DNA of 64,000 nt. Origin: Brachypodius melanocephalos. Taxonomy: Eukaryota; Chordata; Aves; Passeriformes; Pycnonotidae. The stretch covers positions 1,471,852 through 1,535,851 of the forward strand of contig VZSR01000680.1 in assembly GCA_013398615.1 (NCBI GenBank). Reading direction: 5' to 3'. Numbering within the stretch: the stretch's first letter is position 1; each line of letters starts with the position of its first letter. The notes beneath the pieces are model-generated. The model was not told where the DNA came from, did no database searches, and saw only the letters and a program-made list of their open reading frames with translations. The position numbers were made by a program, and so were the translations under genes. This document shows positions 51,634 through 64,000 of this stretch, in pieces.

Positions 51634-53319
51634 TGCAACAACCTGCTGTTCTGAAGGTGGTTGATTCTGCATGGCACAGGGTGAAACCTTTTCCAGGAGC
51701 AGAAGTCCTATAATGAGGGACTTTCCAAAGAAGAAGCAGAGAATCGTGGCTGTGTTTTTCATTCCTTTCCCCTCGAGGAGATGTTACACAAACTCCCCAT
51801 ATGGCTCATTGCTACACAGAGAAATCCTGCTCCTTCAATGCTCCTTCCAGCTCTCTGAAGTCAAAAACAAGCTAAGCAGTCCCACAGCTCACTTCAGCCT
51901 TTAAATAAGCTGCAGGTCTCCAAAGGGATGGGAACCAAAACTTTATCTGTCTTTTCAAGATCCACAGAATTTGTCCCCTCTTTCTCTCTCATTTCAATCA
52001 GTTTTGGTGTCAGTTAATATGCCCAAATCAAATCCTTTTCGAAAAAATAACAAGATTTAATAAACATGCCCAGTGTCCAATCCTCACTGTGAGCAGTACC
52101 AGTAATGCCATTGTTCAAATATTTCTGAACAGTTCACTGAATGCAAATGAACAAAATCTAAAAACTAATCAATCCCAAAAAAGTTTTTACCATTTACATT
52201 CAGAATATTGACAAAAGTAATGTATCTAAATGCTGTATCCCCAACTAATCACAGAAACAACTTAAAAATATGGGACTTTATAAAAGCAATCAATTGTGTG
52301 GGAGTGGTGTGGTCAAACATTCAGAAAAAATCATTGAAATTCAATTATTTGTACAAATTAAAGAGGAGAATTTCTGCAATCACATGACTCCTACAGCTAG
52401 GGCTTTAAAAAGCAAGTCAAGCATTGTATGACACACACAATGTCCCTGCTAGGGCTGGCAGTGCTCCATTTATATGCCATAAACTCAAACTGGGCAATGA
52501 AAATAAATTTTCCAGCACCATTTTACCTTATGCTGCTGTTCAAAGCTCACATTTCAGTCCTTACTCATTCTTGGTGAGTCACAAGCTTTTCAAGCTTCTC
52601 ACATTTGCCTATTAAACCAGGCCAGAACTTTAATTACTGTCAGCAGTGACAAGGCATCCACGTTCCTCTGAATCATCATTAGCACACCCATGACGGAAGA
52701 ACTCTGCACAAAGGTTAAGGACTGGCTATAAAGGTGAATATTTGGGTGAATTAAGCACACTGAAGCCAATTTTGCACCTCCTAAGGATCAGCAGTCATAC
52801 ACCACTCGTGATTTCAGCAATGTTTGTCAGCTTATGCCAAGGACACCGTGTTCTGGATCCACACTGATGGCATCTGAAATGCCAGAGTCCTAAGTGCCTC
52901 TGGCCCAAGTGTTCAATACAGACAATTATGTGTTAGTGCTGTTATAAAATACTTCTATTATGTGATTTAAAGAACTCCTCAGTTTAAATCCCCTCTTTGC
53001 TATGAGACACCCACACTGCACTGCACCAGCAGCTCGGAGTAACACAGAGGTACAGTTATTTACTTGAGGGGGTTTTGCTTGTTTGAACAAAACTGCAACA
53101 AGAAAAGAAAACATGGGCACTAATGACCTTTTGTTTACAGAGATATAATACTGCCAAGTTTTATGCTTTACAGGATTTTGCTAACTCCAGCAGAGCTCAG
53201 AAGTAATACCCAACAGTTTTTAAAACTCCTCTCCAAGAAAACAATAATATCCACAGCTAACATCCAAAACTGGGAACTTGGAGACATCAGGTAGGAAAGT
53301 ATCTGGTTTGTTCCTGTTT

Positions 53320-53396
53320 TTTTTTTTAAATTAAATTAAATTAAATTAATATTTTATTTTATTTTATTTTATTTTATTTTATTTTATTTTATTTAT
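53320..53396. repeat. Compound AT pentanucleotide repeat
   Basis: A T run leads into AAATT units (about 53328-53349), then switches to TTTTA units (about 53351-53395, around nine copies). Confidence 0.93.
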
Positions 53397-53857
53397 AGCC
53401 CATTGCTAACACAAGCATACCCACACACACGTTTAATAAGTGCCCTTGATGGCATCCATGTAGCTCTTTCTGTCTTAATGATTGGTCTGTAATGAAATAT
53501 TTGAAAGCACTGGGCTGCCTCACAATACATTTTGCATATAAATGCAAATCAATAAGAAATATGAGCACTCTCTTTCAGACAGCTTCAAGTCACTGTACAG
53601 TCTCCTATTTTTTTTAATAGTAGTTAATGATGACTGCTTACAGCAGACTAGTAATGATTTTCAAGCTCTCTCTTTTCTCCTCACCATATCTATTTCAAAG
53701 GCTCTAGACTAAATTGATACTCTTAAATTATATGAGTATACTGGTGAATTTTAGCACTCCGTTGTTGTCCTTTCAGAGGACAGAACTGCAGGAATATTTT
53801 TCTGTGTGTCTTTCAGCCACCAGGGACAATTGCTGGGACTGAAGTGCTCCTGTGCCA

Positions 53858-53930
53858 CAGAATCACAGGATCAGTAAGGCTGGAAAAGACCTTTGGGAAG
53901 CCTGAGTCCAGCTGTTAAGTTCTGAACATG
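53858..53930 (-). mobile_element. CR1 LINE 3' terminal fragment
   Basis: CACAGAATCACAGGATCAGT, then AAGGCTGGAAAAGACCTTTGG and GAGTCCAGCTGTTAA, is the reverse-complement CR1 end of a different subfamily from the 13.5, 21 and 25 kb copies. About 70 bp are recognisable. Confidence 0.82.
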
Positions 53931-56258
53931 AAATCAGATTTGGGGGTCTGGAATGCAGTGAATCAGACCAGATCTCTCACAACATCCCATCTGAAAAGGT
54001 ATCTGGATGCTGGAATCAGGGTGGAGAAGTGAAAACTCTCACTAGATCTGGTTTAATAATATTTTGGGTTCTAGATTTTCCTTTTCAGCTTTGCACTTAT
54101 CAAAACCAGTATCAGCTCCTGAACTATAAAATCAGGGAAAGTGGCTGCACTGCTTCTGTTGGGAACCCTCCCAGCAGAGTTTAAAGAAAACAGCTCCAGT
54201 GCTGAATAGTCAGCCTCAGTGCCTGAGACCAGGCTTTAGGAGAAGTGCTCAATCAGTTAATAAATAGCACAGGCAGGATTTGGTTCAAATGACTGGATAA
54301 GTCAAATATAAATAAAATAAATTAAAGCAGAGTGGATAATTTAGATAGTCCAGTCTCTGCTCTGGATAGGATCCGTGGATCTCCTGAGATTATTTCTGTG
54401 ACCCTGAAAACTTGGCAGGGAAGGTCAGACATCAGGAGGAACATCTCACAGTACTAAATACATCAAATGAGGACAGAGGGTGGAATTGAAAAAATATAAA
54501 TTCAGCAAGACCAAACTAGAAGCGTGTCTTTATCTTTGAGGACTTATCCATTTAGTGGGAGATTTGGCTATACGGTTTCCTTTCACAGCACAGAGCCACA
54601 GGTTTGCTTAAAACAGCTGAAGAGTCTGGCAGGAGACTGAGCTGTTCTCCCAGCACAGGCTTTCTGAACTGAGGGGGTGAAAGCAGCTGTAAACTGGCAA
54701 AAATTTTGGAGCCACTCTGCATCTTCTGCAGCCTGCTTGGGGTCAATGTTTCCTCTCCTCCTTGACTGGTAGAAACTGAAGTGACAAACGCAGTGGGCTG
54801 TCCACATAGCCCTTGAGAACAAAACCAGAATGTCCTTTCAGGACCAGGAATTCGGGGGATCAGATACCTCCCTCATTTAAATCGGGATTAAATGACACAG
54901 CGCAGGTGGAATGTGGTAATTTTGTAACTACACAGGCAATGGTAACGTCTACTTTTGAATACTCCATTTTTCATCCTTTTTCCCCCCCTGATGAATGCAA
55001 GCAACATTCTACTTGCTCAAATGCTCACAAGAGTGTCAAGAAGCCAAATCACCCCCTACTCCTGAACACATTTAAACAAACTAAATCAAGTTCAGGGAAG
55101 ACTGCAATGTTTGACTTTTGCTGAATTGGGAGGTTGTAATCAATTAACACACTGGGTATATCTTTTAACCTGCTGTAGGACTCCGCTCTGCTTCTGCTGA
55201 AGTCAGAATTCAATCAATAACTGCTATCAGATAGGAAACTTCCCAGGTACATGCATTTTTTTCTCACATAGAATGATTCACATGATCATTCAATGGTCAT
55301 TAGACCAAGCTCAGGCATTCTGCACCATGGTGGTTAAAAATCTAACACTTCAGGGTCAGCCTTTCCTCCATGAAAAAGTTAATAAATATGTTTTTATTAG
55401 GTTTGAATGTTCCACATGAAACAACAAATGGATATTATCCCTAGAGTGTTGGCCAGTACTGAAATACTCTCAAAATGATGTGGGTTTAGGCAATATTATC
55501 ATTAACAGCCATGAAGAGACAAGTTGGCAGCATCTGCTGTGCTTACCTGATGTAGTCACATCAAACATCAGTACATAGCTGTGAGGTAAAATGACTTCCA
55601 GAAAGTGAAAGAACAGAAATTCATGGAAAAATGTGAAAAAAGTTTGCATCATGTTTCTCATCACATCTCTCCTGGATACAAAAGATTGGTAACCACTGCA
55701 GTTATCTGGGACGACTTAAATTTACACCCATATTTACTTATATAGGTGTACACAAGATGTAACAGACACCAATAATGAAATCAAGGAGATATCTACACAC
55801 ACATACATATGAGACAAATTTTGATATACTTGGGGGTATGTATGTATACACATAAATGCTAAAATGAACAACCTGACTGATGTGTACCATGATAGGAATT
55901 GCTTTTTAGTTGTTTAAAGTACTTTTTATTCTACTACAGTACAAGCAATTTGTACAATGGAGCTTGACATGTTAAGTATCATTTCAGTAATTAGGTAATA
56001 ACTGCACCAGTTCCTCAACAAATGTCTCCTCAGCTTGTCTTTGGCTGATTTTCTGATATTAATTTCTTACTCAAGCACTTTAAATAGCATTCATATGAAA
56101 GGAAACTGAAAGCAAACAAAAACTTGGTCTTCAAATAAAACCATTTTTTCCCCCTAGTTTCTTCTGCTAGAAGTACAATCTTTGGATCTGTGGAATAAAC
56201 CAGTGAGACTCAGGGAGGAAAAGTTTCATATTTCTATGTATGTCTCCACTAGAAGATC

Positions 56259-56365
56259 ACAAAAAAAAAAAAAAAAATTAAAAAAACCCAAACAAACAAA
56301 AAACCCCCAAAGAAAACAAAAAACCCCCCAAAAAACAACAACAAAAAACCCCCCACAAAACTCCT
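56259..56365. repeat. A-rich tract with C runs
   Basis: A run of about 17 A followed by alternating A runs and C runs (CCC, CCCCC, CCCCCC, CCCCCC). The complementary strand has four G runs in a T background. Confidence 0.88.
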
Positions 56366-57046
56366 GACTTTCTTCTTTGCCAAGCTACCGCTTTTCTAAA
56401 GGGCCCAATGTATATATTATTTCCAATTCAGATCTTCTGCAGTGTTTTGAAACTGGACTGCACATTTGAACCATAAGAATATCCCAATTCAGGAAAACAA
56501 TTGGCACAAAAATAGGCAATGCAGTATGCCATTATTCTTCCCAGTCTTCCTTTGGATACTACTGCTAGTGTAAATACAGGGATTGATTTTAAAGAATGAC
56601 ACAGTGTCCCTCTGCTCTTTTTAATCTCCTTGGCCATACATTCATGTAAATGTAGTGAGAAAGGGGAGAGAAAGGGGGGAAAGTAAGGTCCAAATGTCAT
56701 GCCAAGAAAAATACCAGTGTCAGGGCAGTCCCACACAAGCCCTTTGCTTTCTTCCTTCAGCATCCACCCAGTATTTTAACAAGCTTTACCCCATGAAAAG
56801 GCACAAGCTCATTTAGGAGTCCACACTAAACTTTTGTTGAGCCATGAATCCAACTGTGTAACCAGTTTCAAGCAGCTTTCACACAAGTTACATTAGCAGG
56901 AGTTGTGCATGAAACCAACTCATAGCTAAGTGAGACCAAGCATTCTGTTTTCCTCCAACTCTGTATTTTTAGAAAGAACAACATGTTTTACTGAAAATCT
57001 GCAGTAGGCTGAAACTAAGCTTCATATTCATAGCTAACCAAAAATT

Positions 57047-57108
57047 TTAAAAAAACCAACAAAAAAACCCCAAAAAACCACCAAAAACAAAACAAAAAAC
57101 CCCACCAA
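57047..57108. repeat. A-rich tract with C runs
   Basis: Same style as the tract at 56259-56365: A runs broken by CC and CCCC. The two are about 0.8 kb apart. Confidence 0.85.
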
Positions 57109-59816
57109 CTTACAATGTGAAACATGGTTAGAGATGACTTTTACAGTTTCAGTTCTCCTGAAAGAAACAACTTGATATTCCCTCTGCCAGAATGAATTCA
57201 TTGGGCATTTTCTCCAGCGAGACATAGAGCTGCAATTTTCAAATACTACATAGAAATGTCATTGAGGAACTTTCCTAAAGCTTTATGAGGAAAAAAAAAA
57301 TCACACCACTGTGCTAGAGGTACAAACAGAGAATTCAGTAATTGATAGACTGATTAAAAGATTCCTTGTGGATTTTTTTTAAGCTCTAGACTTAAATCTG
57401 TTCCTCCCACTCTGGAGACCAGCAAGATTTCCTGTGCGCATTATTCATGTTTATTGTTTCATAGACATGCCTCTAGTGAGACAGCGTGTTTTGCAAATGA
57501 TGCAATATAAAGACTTCACTTTTCAGCCTTATTTAGATAAAAATTAATGTAACTTCTAATTTTCTCATCTCATGCAGACAGTTTTGCTCTGTGCTCCAGG
57601 GCCCAGATTATATTCACACTTAAATCTCACTATCTGATCTCCCACTGGAGAAACCTGCACTAGAGCTGGAAATTGTTTCACAATTTCAGTGTGCTGTGTT
57701 CCTCTAATGATACTGTCACAGACTATTTTAATACCTTCATTTTATGCCTTTAGCATCACTTTGACACCATGTCCCCCACGAGCTGGGGACAATACTAAAT
57801 TAGTGGCAACTGATCCAAACCATAGAATGAAAAAACCCCAAACCCTGCTGACTCTGGATCACAATTCACTCATGCATGCAAGGTAACAACAGATTGATTA
57901 CTTTTTGGCCTCTTGGCACATTTACAGTTAAATTGCTTCATTTGTAATGGAATCGATATTTCTAATTATGTAAATTATAGTATTAAAAATATAATGATCT
58001 ACAGTGGAAGCGAAACAAGGATCTAACCCAACATTCTGGATATATTCCAGTACAGTTTTCAGCTCAAAATACAGTCTTTATGCAAATAAAGAAATAGAAG
58101 CACAACAATGTTGGCTGCCAGGGACTTTGGACAGTCATCTCACTCCAGATGAGAGGAAGGCTCAAATCCATTCTAGGATATCCAGACATTCCCTACAGCT
58201 GTACTGATGCTTTTTAATGCTCATCAAAGTAAATCCACCACCTTTTTCATCTCTGCTTCTGAACCAGTATCCCTGATTTCCCATCTTCTAGACATTTTGA
58301 GGTGATCATGTGCAGCACCCTTTTTTAATTGCTGTGACTCAAGAAGCCCTTGATTTCTAAATGCAAAAAAAAAAAGTACAGAATCATTTGCTGTGCCTGC
58401 TGGTGCAGGAGATGGCTGTGGAGAACTGCCAGCTCTGTTGTGGCATTGCTGTGTCACACAGCACCTTGGTCTAGGTGCTGACAGTGCTTTTTTATGTGTC
58501 TTCCAACCTGCAGGCAAGAAATAGATCTTGATGGTTCCACCCAAAGGGGTTTGACTGTAGGTGACGAATGGCCAAGGACTGGGAAAATCAGCCTGGCTGC
58601 ACAGTATCTGCAGAGGATTGACTGAAGGAGTCGGTTCAGGGGCTGTCTAGAGCCTTCCCAGAAAGAAAGCACTGTAAAAGCTGGAGTTCAGAAGATCAGC
58701 CTAAAAAGCACAGGTAGCATGAGCAGATTGTGGAGCAAGGCCATGCTGCCAGAACCAGAGAAATTGCAGATACAGGTGAAGAAAAAAAGCCATGAGAGAG
58801 CAAGGCATGTCAAGGATCCACAGGGATCCCTTACTTGCTAAGTAACATCCAAGAGCAGAAGGAGAACTGAACCAGGGGGGAAAAATTGTAAGTATTCATT
58901 ATTTTGCCCAAACCTGTATATTTCTAAAGCTAGTTAAAAGATAAATGCTTCTAAGATCCTTAAAAATTTGATGTTTACTGCTTTTTACAATAACAAATTC
59001 TTAAGGGAGACATGGCAAACTCTCCTGGAGACAGGGATAGAAAATAAATGCACTCAGCAATGAAGAAAACTAAAACATACTTATGTAATGGTAATGGAAT
59101 TTACCAGTCTGCTGGGAAAAAATGGGAATTCATTTCTAAAACTTTCCTCTGCCCAGCCCAATGCTTTTTCAATCCTGCAGTATTTTGATCATGGATTACA
59201 AGGATGGGCTGATTGTGGAGATGCACCCCAATAAACCCAAAGTTGGGAAGTTCTGTGTTCCTTACAATTGTGGAGGAGAGCAGTCACACACTGGATTTAG
59301 TGTCACACCTCCACCTGGCTCACTGATGCCTCACACTCTGTGTCTGCATTGCCAGAATCCAAAATGAAGATCCATCCATGGGACTGATCCCAGATAGCCT
59401 GATGGGGAAACACTTGGCTTGGCATAATTATTTTCACAACACATAGATTAATCTGAGTACTTAAATTCTGCCTGTGAGTCCCTAACTAACATTACTCAAC
59501 TGCAGAATTTCTAATTACAAGTATTACCATTTCTAATCTCCTGGAGCTCTGCCTGCTGTGTCTGCATCTGAGTCACCACATTAAAGGCCCTCTGTTTCCT
59601 CACTGTATTCTTCTCATGCCTTCAAATGTTAATAAACTAGAATAACAAAACTGGAGGATTAAAGTAGGTCTGAGTAGGGTGATAATACATTTCAAGTTAA
59701 ATTTAAGGCTTTCTAGTAGTGGGGGACACCTAAGAACTAATTTGGGGTTCACAGAGGCAGCTCTCTGAAAATACTGAGATTTTCTGATCACACAACAAAG
59801 AACCTGAGCTGGAGGA

Positions 59817-60250
<434 letters not shown>

Positions 60251-61790
60251 TCACCAAGAAATTTGGATTAAGCATAGAGAGTAGAGTGCCACTAAAATAA
60301 ATAAGACACACTCCCCACCCTTGAGCTCGCTGCTGTTTGCCAGCCTTTGGAGCGGTCTGCACACCACTCTAGAGACACTCACAGCAGCTTTTTGGTGCTC
60401 CCAAACCCAACAGACAATGAAGTCATATGGAACAGGAAGCATAAAGTACTTTTGTGAATTTGTGACAGTAAAGCCTTATGGTATGAAAATGTAGTAAGGG
60501 AAATGCAATATAATTCTGGTACAAATCAATAGAATCTAACTGCAAGGAGAATTTTAATGTTATTACACAGTTAATCCAGGCTAAATTTGTCATAGTGAAT
60601 TGTTAATGTTCTTTCTAAAACAAACAAGCCAGGTAATTTTGCTCCTTTTTTACCTTGGCAAGCTCCTTTCATTACATCTCCACACCTCTCTGAAAAAAGA
60701 CACACACCATGACTAGTTTTTAAATCCATAAAGCTAAAAACCTCTACAGTAGGGAAGAGGAACAGCAGAAAATTATACTTCACATGAGTAAAATACAGCC
60801 TGCCAAGAGGAAAAAGTGTTTTAATTTGTCGGTGCTGGGTGGTGGATTTGGAGTGCCAAAATTATTGAGGTCAGAAGGCTGCAGTGAGTGGCAGGTGTAA
60901 CATCCACTTCGTGCACACTCCACTGTACACAGCACTGATCAAAGGCAGCCTTGAGAGGGCACAGAACAATGGGATCATCCTCCAAAGAGGAAAGAAGAGA
61001 ACTTGTGAAAAGGAACTGGCCAAGCCCTCCATTATCAACAGGAGAGAAATGCCTGCTCCTTTGATGACAGCCCTGCCTGAACTGGGAGGGAACTGAGAGC
61101 TGCTGCAGTGCCTCTGTGCTGCACACACCTTAGCAACAACGCTGCCACTTGTACTCCACACCTGTAGAACTCAAGGTGACCCAGGCACCTCTGGGGACAG
61201 GGGACACTGCATAAAACCATCCCTACTCTCCTGACCCTGCCTCAGTCCTTGCTGAAGTGGTTTCCAACCCTGGAACCGCACACTCAGTCACTACAGCAGC
61301 TTTACAAAAGTCACCCCTGGGGTCTCATCCTGGACTAACCAGGGGTGCTGCTGCCCTCAGGAACCACTCACCCTGCAGCTGACAGCCCAAGAAAGGAAGC
61401 TCAGTCCTGAAAACTGACCTCTGGTGAAGGAGGAAAACCTAGGGGAAAATCTCACTCTGGGAAATGTCATTTCTCCTCATGCACCCTGTTAATACACAAT
61501 TACTGAATGGGAGGGATAAGGTAAAGCTGTTTGGACATGCTTTAATTGGGCATCTCTGTAACTAAATAAAGCTTTAGGTATTCTTCAGGTTGGCCTTGGA
61601 TTTCTCAGTTTTAATGGTCTTGTTTTCTAAAAGCAATATTGTGCCTTCAAGATTACAATATTGTTACTGCAAGATTGAAACCACTTTACCATTCCCATCT
61701 GTAAAGAAATAACAGAGGGAGAAAATTTACACTTCAAAATTCTTGATATAAACAGGGAGTATGTCCAAATTCCATATTTCTTCTTTTCTA

Positions 61791-61813
61791 AATAATAATG
61801 ATGATGATGATGG

Positions 61814-61844
<31 letters not shown>

Positions 61845-61847
61845 GAC
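61791..61847. repeat. GAT/GGT trinucleotide repeat
   Basis: About 18 GAT units with two GGT interruptions, preceded by AAT units. Confidence 0.92.
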
Positions 61848-63095
61848 TACTGGTGTCCTTCCTGTCCCCTATCCCATTTCTTTTCTCTGCCTGTAAGATC
61901 TAACATTTTCACAGGTGTTTAATGTAACATATTCCAGTTCATGCAAACAAAAGGAGCACAAAGAACACAAAGAAATACACAGAAGTTTTGAGTCCTTATT
62001 CACAAATAACATTAACAAATCATCTTCCAAATGAGGTTGATTTCCACCAGCACTTTGGTTGCCTATTATGCCAGGTGGATTTTTGGGTTTTTGTCCTCCA
62101 GCCATTACTAGGGAGTCCCATGGACACTGCTGTTCAACATTTACACTTCTTTGTCTTCCCCTGACATATTCCTCTTCCTTCTCTCTTTTCCCACTCCATG
62201 TCACTCTTTGTTCTGCCTGAGCCAAGTGCCCAGGCAGACAAAAACCCAGTGGGACATGCCTGGAGGCAGTAAGGATGGCAGTAAAGCAGCAGGGCTCTGT
62301 GTAGTGAAGTCTGTTGCAAAGTCGATTGCTTACCCAGGTGCCACTTGGATGAGCTCAGAGAATTCCTCTCTCATCCTTAAGAAATCTCACTGAAGACTGA
62401 GCCACCTGGCTCTCAGGAAGCTCCCAAAACTCACCCGTGGCAGCTTAGGACTGAAATTTGGTGGAATTTGCCTTGATAATGAAAGGAGTCTCGAACTCCT
62501 TGTACCAGTCTTTTAATAGAGATTGAAGAACTCTGATCATTTACAGAGGGGTGTAAAGCAGCCCTTTGTACAAAAGAAACATCTTTACTAAGCACCCAGT
62601 TTTAACTAACAGTGCCTGCAGTACCACTACATGCTCTGAAAACCTGAATTCAAAGCGACAGAGCTTTTCCTGTTTGTGCAATCCCCAAATTTCCCCATGC
62701 AACAGTGAATATCAGGGCTATAAATCTGAGCACAGCAATAATACAGCTTCCTCAGACCTTCTGAGCCTTTGGTTACCCCTCTCAAACCCTTCAGGTCATG
62801 CTGAAGTTACACTCTTTTCCATGGAGCAGTGGAAGCACTGGTCACCATAAAGCACCAGTAATAAACTGAGCCCTAATGATGCCCATTTCTTCCTGGGATC
62901 CCAAAGAATTCCTGAATCACTAATGAATTTTCTCACACCTCTTCCTTTATAAAGTCCCCAGATGTTACTAAGATTGTTACTTTGTAGATGACACAGAGGA
63001 CTGGGCTTGGAATAGCATCGGAGAAGATGCATAGGTTAAGGTGTGTGTCCTTGACAAAATGTCTTGAATAGCCACTGTCCAGGCACACTGATCAA

Positions 63096-63112
63096 GATAT
63101 TCTGTGATTCTG
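63096..63112 (+). mobile_element. Possible CR1 terminal octamers
   Basis: ATTCTGTGATTCTGT matches the tandem octamer that ends CR1 elements. The sequence before it is too diverged to confirm a CR1 body. Confidence 0.35.
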
Positions 63113-64000
63113 TAATTTTAATAAATCTCAGGTGGGATAAATTCTGCCAATGTATCTGAACTAAGGCAAAGGATCAGAAGAAGTAAACTGAAATTTACTC
63201 CAACTTTTTTTTTCTAGAGACTTTACAGTTATTTACAGGTTGTCCTGAAAGGATCTTTAAATATCTGTGCTTTCTCTGCCTTAAGTCAGGAAGGCTAATG
63301 AGTGAAAGCTGAATTTTCTATTGCTATGCCAAATCAGAAATGATTTTGGACTCTAGTTGCAGACACAAGTGTGTGAATTACACCAGCCCCATTCTCATTC
63401 ACATGCATAACAACACAGCTTCTATTAACATCACTGGAAAGACAAATGAGCTTGGAAAAGGAGAGTTTTCTTCAGCCAAAATAAGATCATGTAAATCTAC
63501 TGCCCATAACAGGTATAAGCAAAGCAACACCAGTGGAGGATCTTTTACTTCAGATGTTCAAAATGACAACTGAAACAATACCTGCACAGCCATTTCAAAA
63601 AGTAAAATATCCTACATGATTTTAAAGCTGTTTTTCCTACTTGCTGCCTAAAAAGTGTAGCTACATTGCCCTGGCTGTCTTTGAGAGGCTCCATGGCTAC
63701 ACTCAGTTCTTCATGTCTGGAGCTAAGGACACAGCAGCACACGCTGACCTCTCTGATTCCCACTGTCAGACTCTCCAAACTCAGCCATGCTCATTTCTGC
63801 TGGTTAAACTGGAATATTTAATAAAACCCGAGCCTGCAGCTGTAAAGCCTGTGTGCTGAGGAGAGGGAGGAGAGGCTTGTTGGCAGCTGGCACTTTTATT
63901 ACGAGGCATTCAAAAAGCCTGACAGGTAATGCACTTTCCTAAGACACTGTGAGCTACACGCCTTCAGAAGAAATTGTAATAGCTAGTGAGGTTTGGAGTT

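Larger units (their letters stand above)
40801..53327. other. Long stretch without a recognised gene
   Basis: Unique-looking noncoding sequence. It contains the 100-N gap, a minus-strand G-quadruplex motif at 41959-41978, an A-rich tract at about 45970-46008 and a TG repeat at 51613-51633. The open frame at 48515-48871 on the minus strand is treated as a finding, not a gene. Confidence 0.6.
53397..59815. other. Stretch without a recognised gene
   Basis: AT-rich noncoding sequence with one CR1 end (53858-53930) and two A/C-run tracts (56259-56365, 57047-57108). No exon recognised. Confidence 0.6.
60251..64000. other. Right-hand end, no recognised gene
   Basis: Noncoding sequence with the GAT repeat at 61791-61847 and a possible CR1 end near 63096. 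No exon or RNA gene seen. Confidence 0.6.

Overview
The window is noncoding-rich vertebrate DNA from a bird, probably a songbird. It carries several copies of the avian CR1 LINE, recognisable by the conserved 3' end and ATTCTGTG-type terminal octamers. Introns are long, the background is AT-rich, and one sharp GC/CpG peak is broken by an assembly gap. There is no bacterial or viral gene layout, and almost every open frame is a chance frame in intron or repeat.

The one gene I can support is PHF21B (PHD finger protein 21B, paralogue of the BHC80 protein PHF21A), on the minus strand. Three exons are secure, with clean splice sites and codon counts that fit exactly: 12872-12964 (31 codons), 2592-2951 (120 codons) and 480-602 (41 codons). 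All have phase 0 at both ends, so they splice into one continuous frame of 192 residues from the N-terminal and middle part of the protein. A fourth, more N-terminal exon lies in a CpG island at about 32.2-33.3 kb. Only its two edges are visible (33084-33121 and 32767-32821) because a 262-N gap removes its middle. The exons for the conserved C-terminal half, including the PHD finger, lie beyond the left edge. The initiating exon was not found and is either in the gap or to the right of the window.

Layout: 1-479 is intron. 480-2951 holds two exons, with a probable endogenous retroviral solo LTR (about 2059-2472) between them. 2952-12871 and 12965-32766 are large introns; the second contains CR1 copies at 13.5, 21.0 and 25.1 kb. 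32.2-33.3 kb is the CpG island, with the gap and a 49-bp minisatellite. From 33.1 kb to the end there is no recognised gene: it is either the first intron or upstream flank of PHF21B. That stretch contains a second, smaller CpG/G-rich patch at 38.4-38.85 kb, a neighbouring 1.9-kb tract with four TTAATTA homeodomain-type cores (candidate regulatory DNA), CR1 fragments, a second N gap (100 N) and several simple repeats. The largest repeat is a purine tract of about 430 bp at 59.8-60.25 kb.

I did not find a novel biological system. The most useful observations are the loss of a PHF21B N-terminal exon to a GC-associated gap, the resemblance of that exon and the next one to PHF21A, the LTR only about 120 bp from a splice donor, and the possible regulatory cluster near 38-41 kb.
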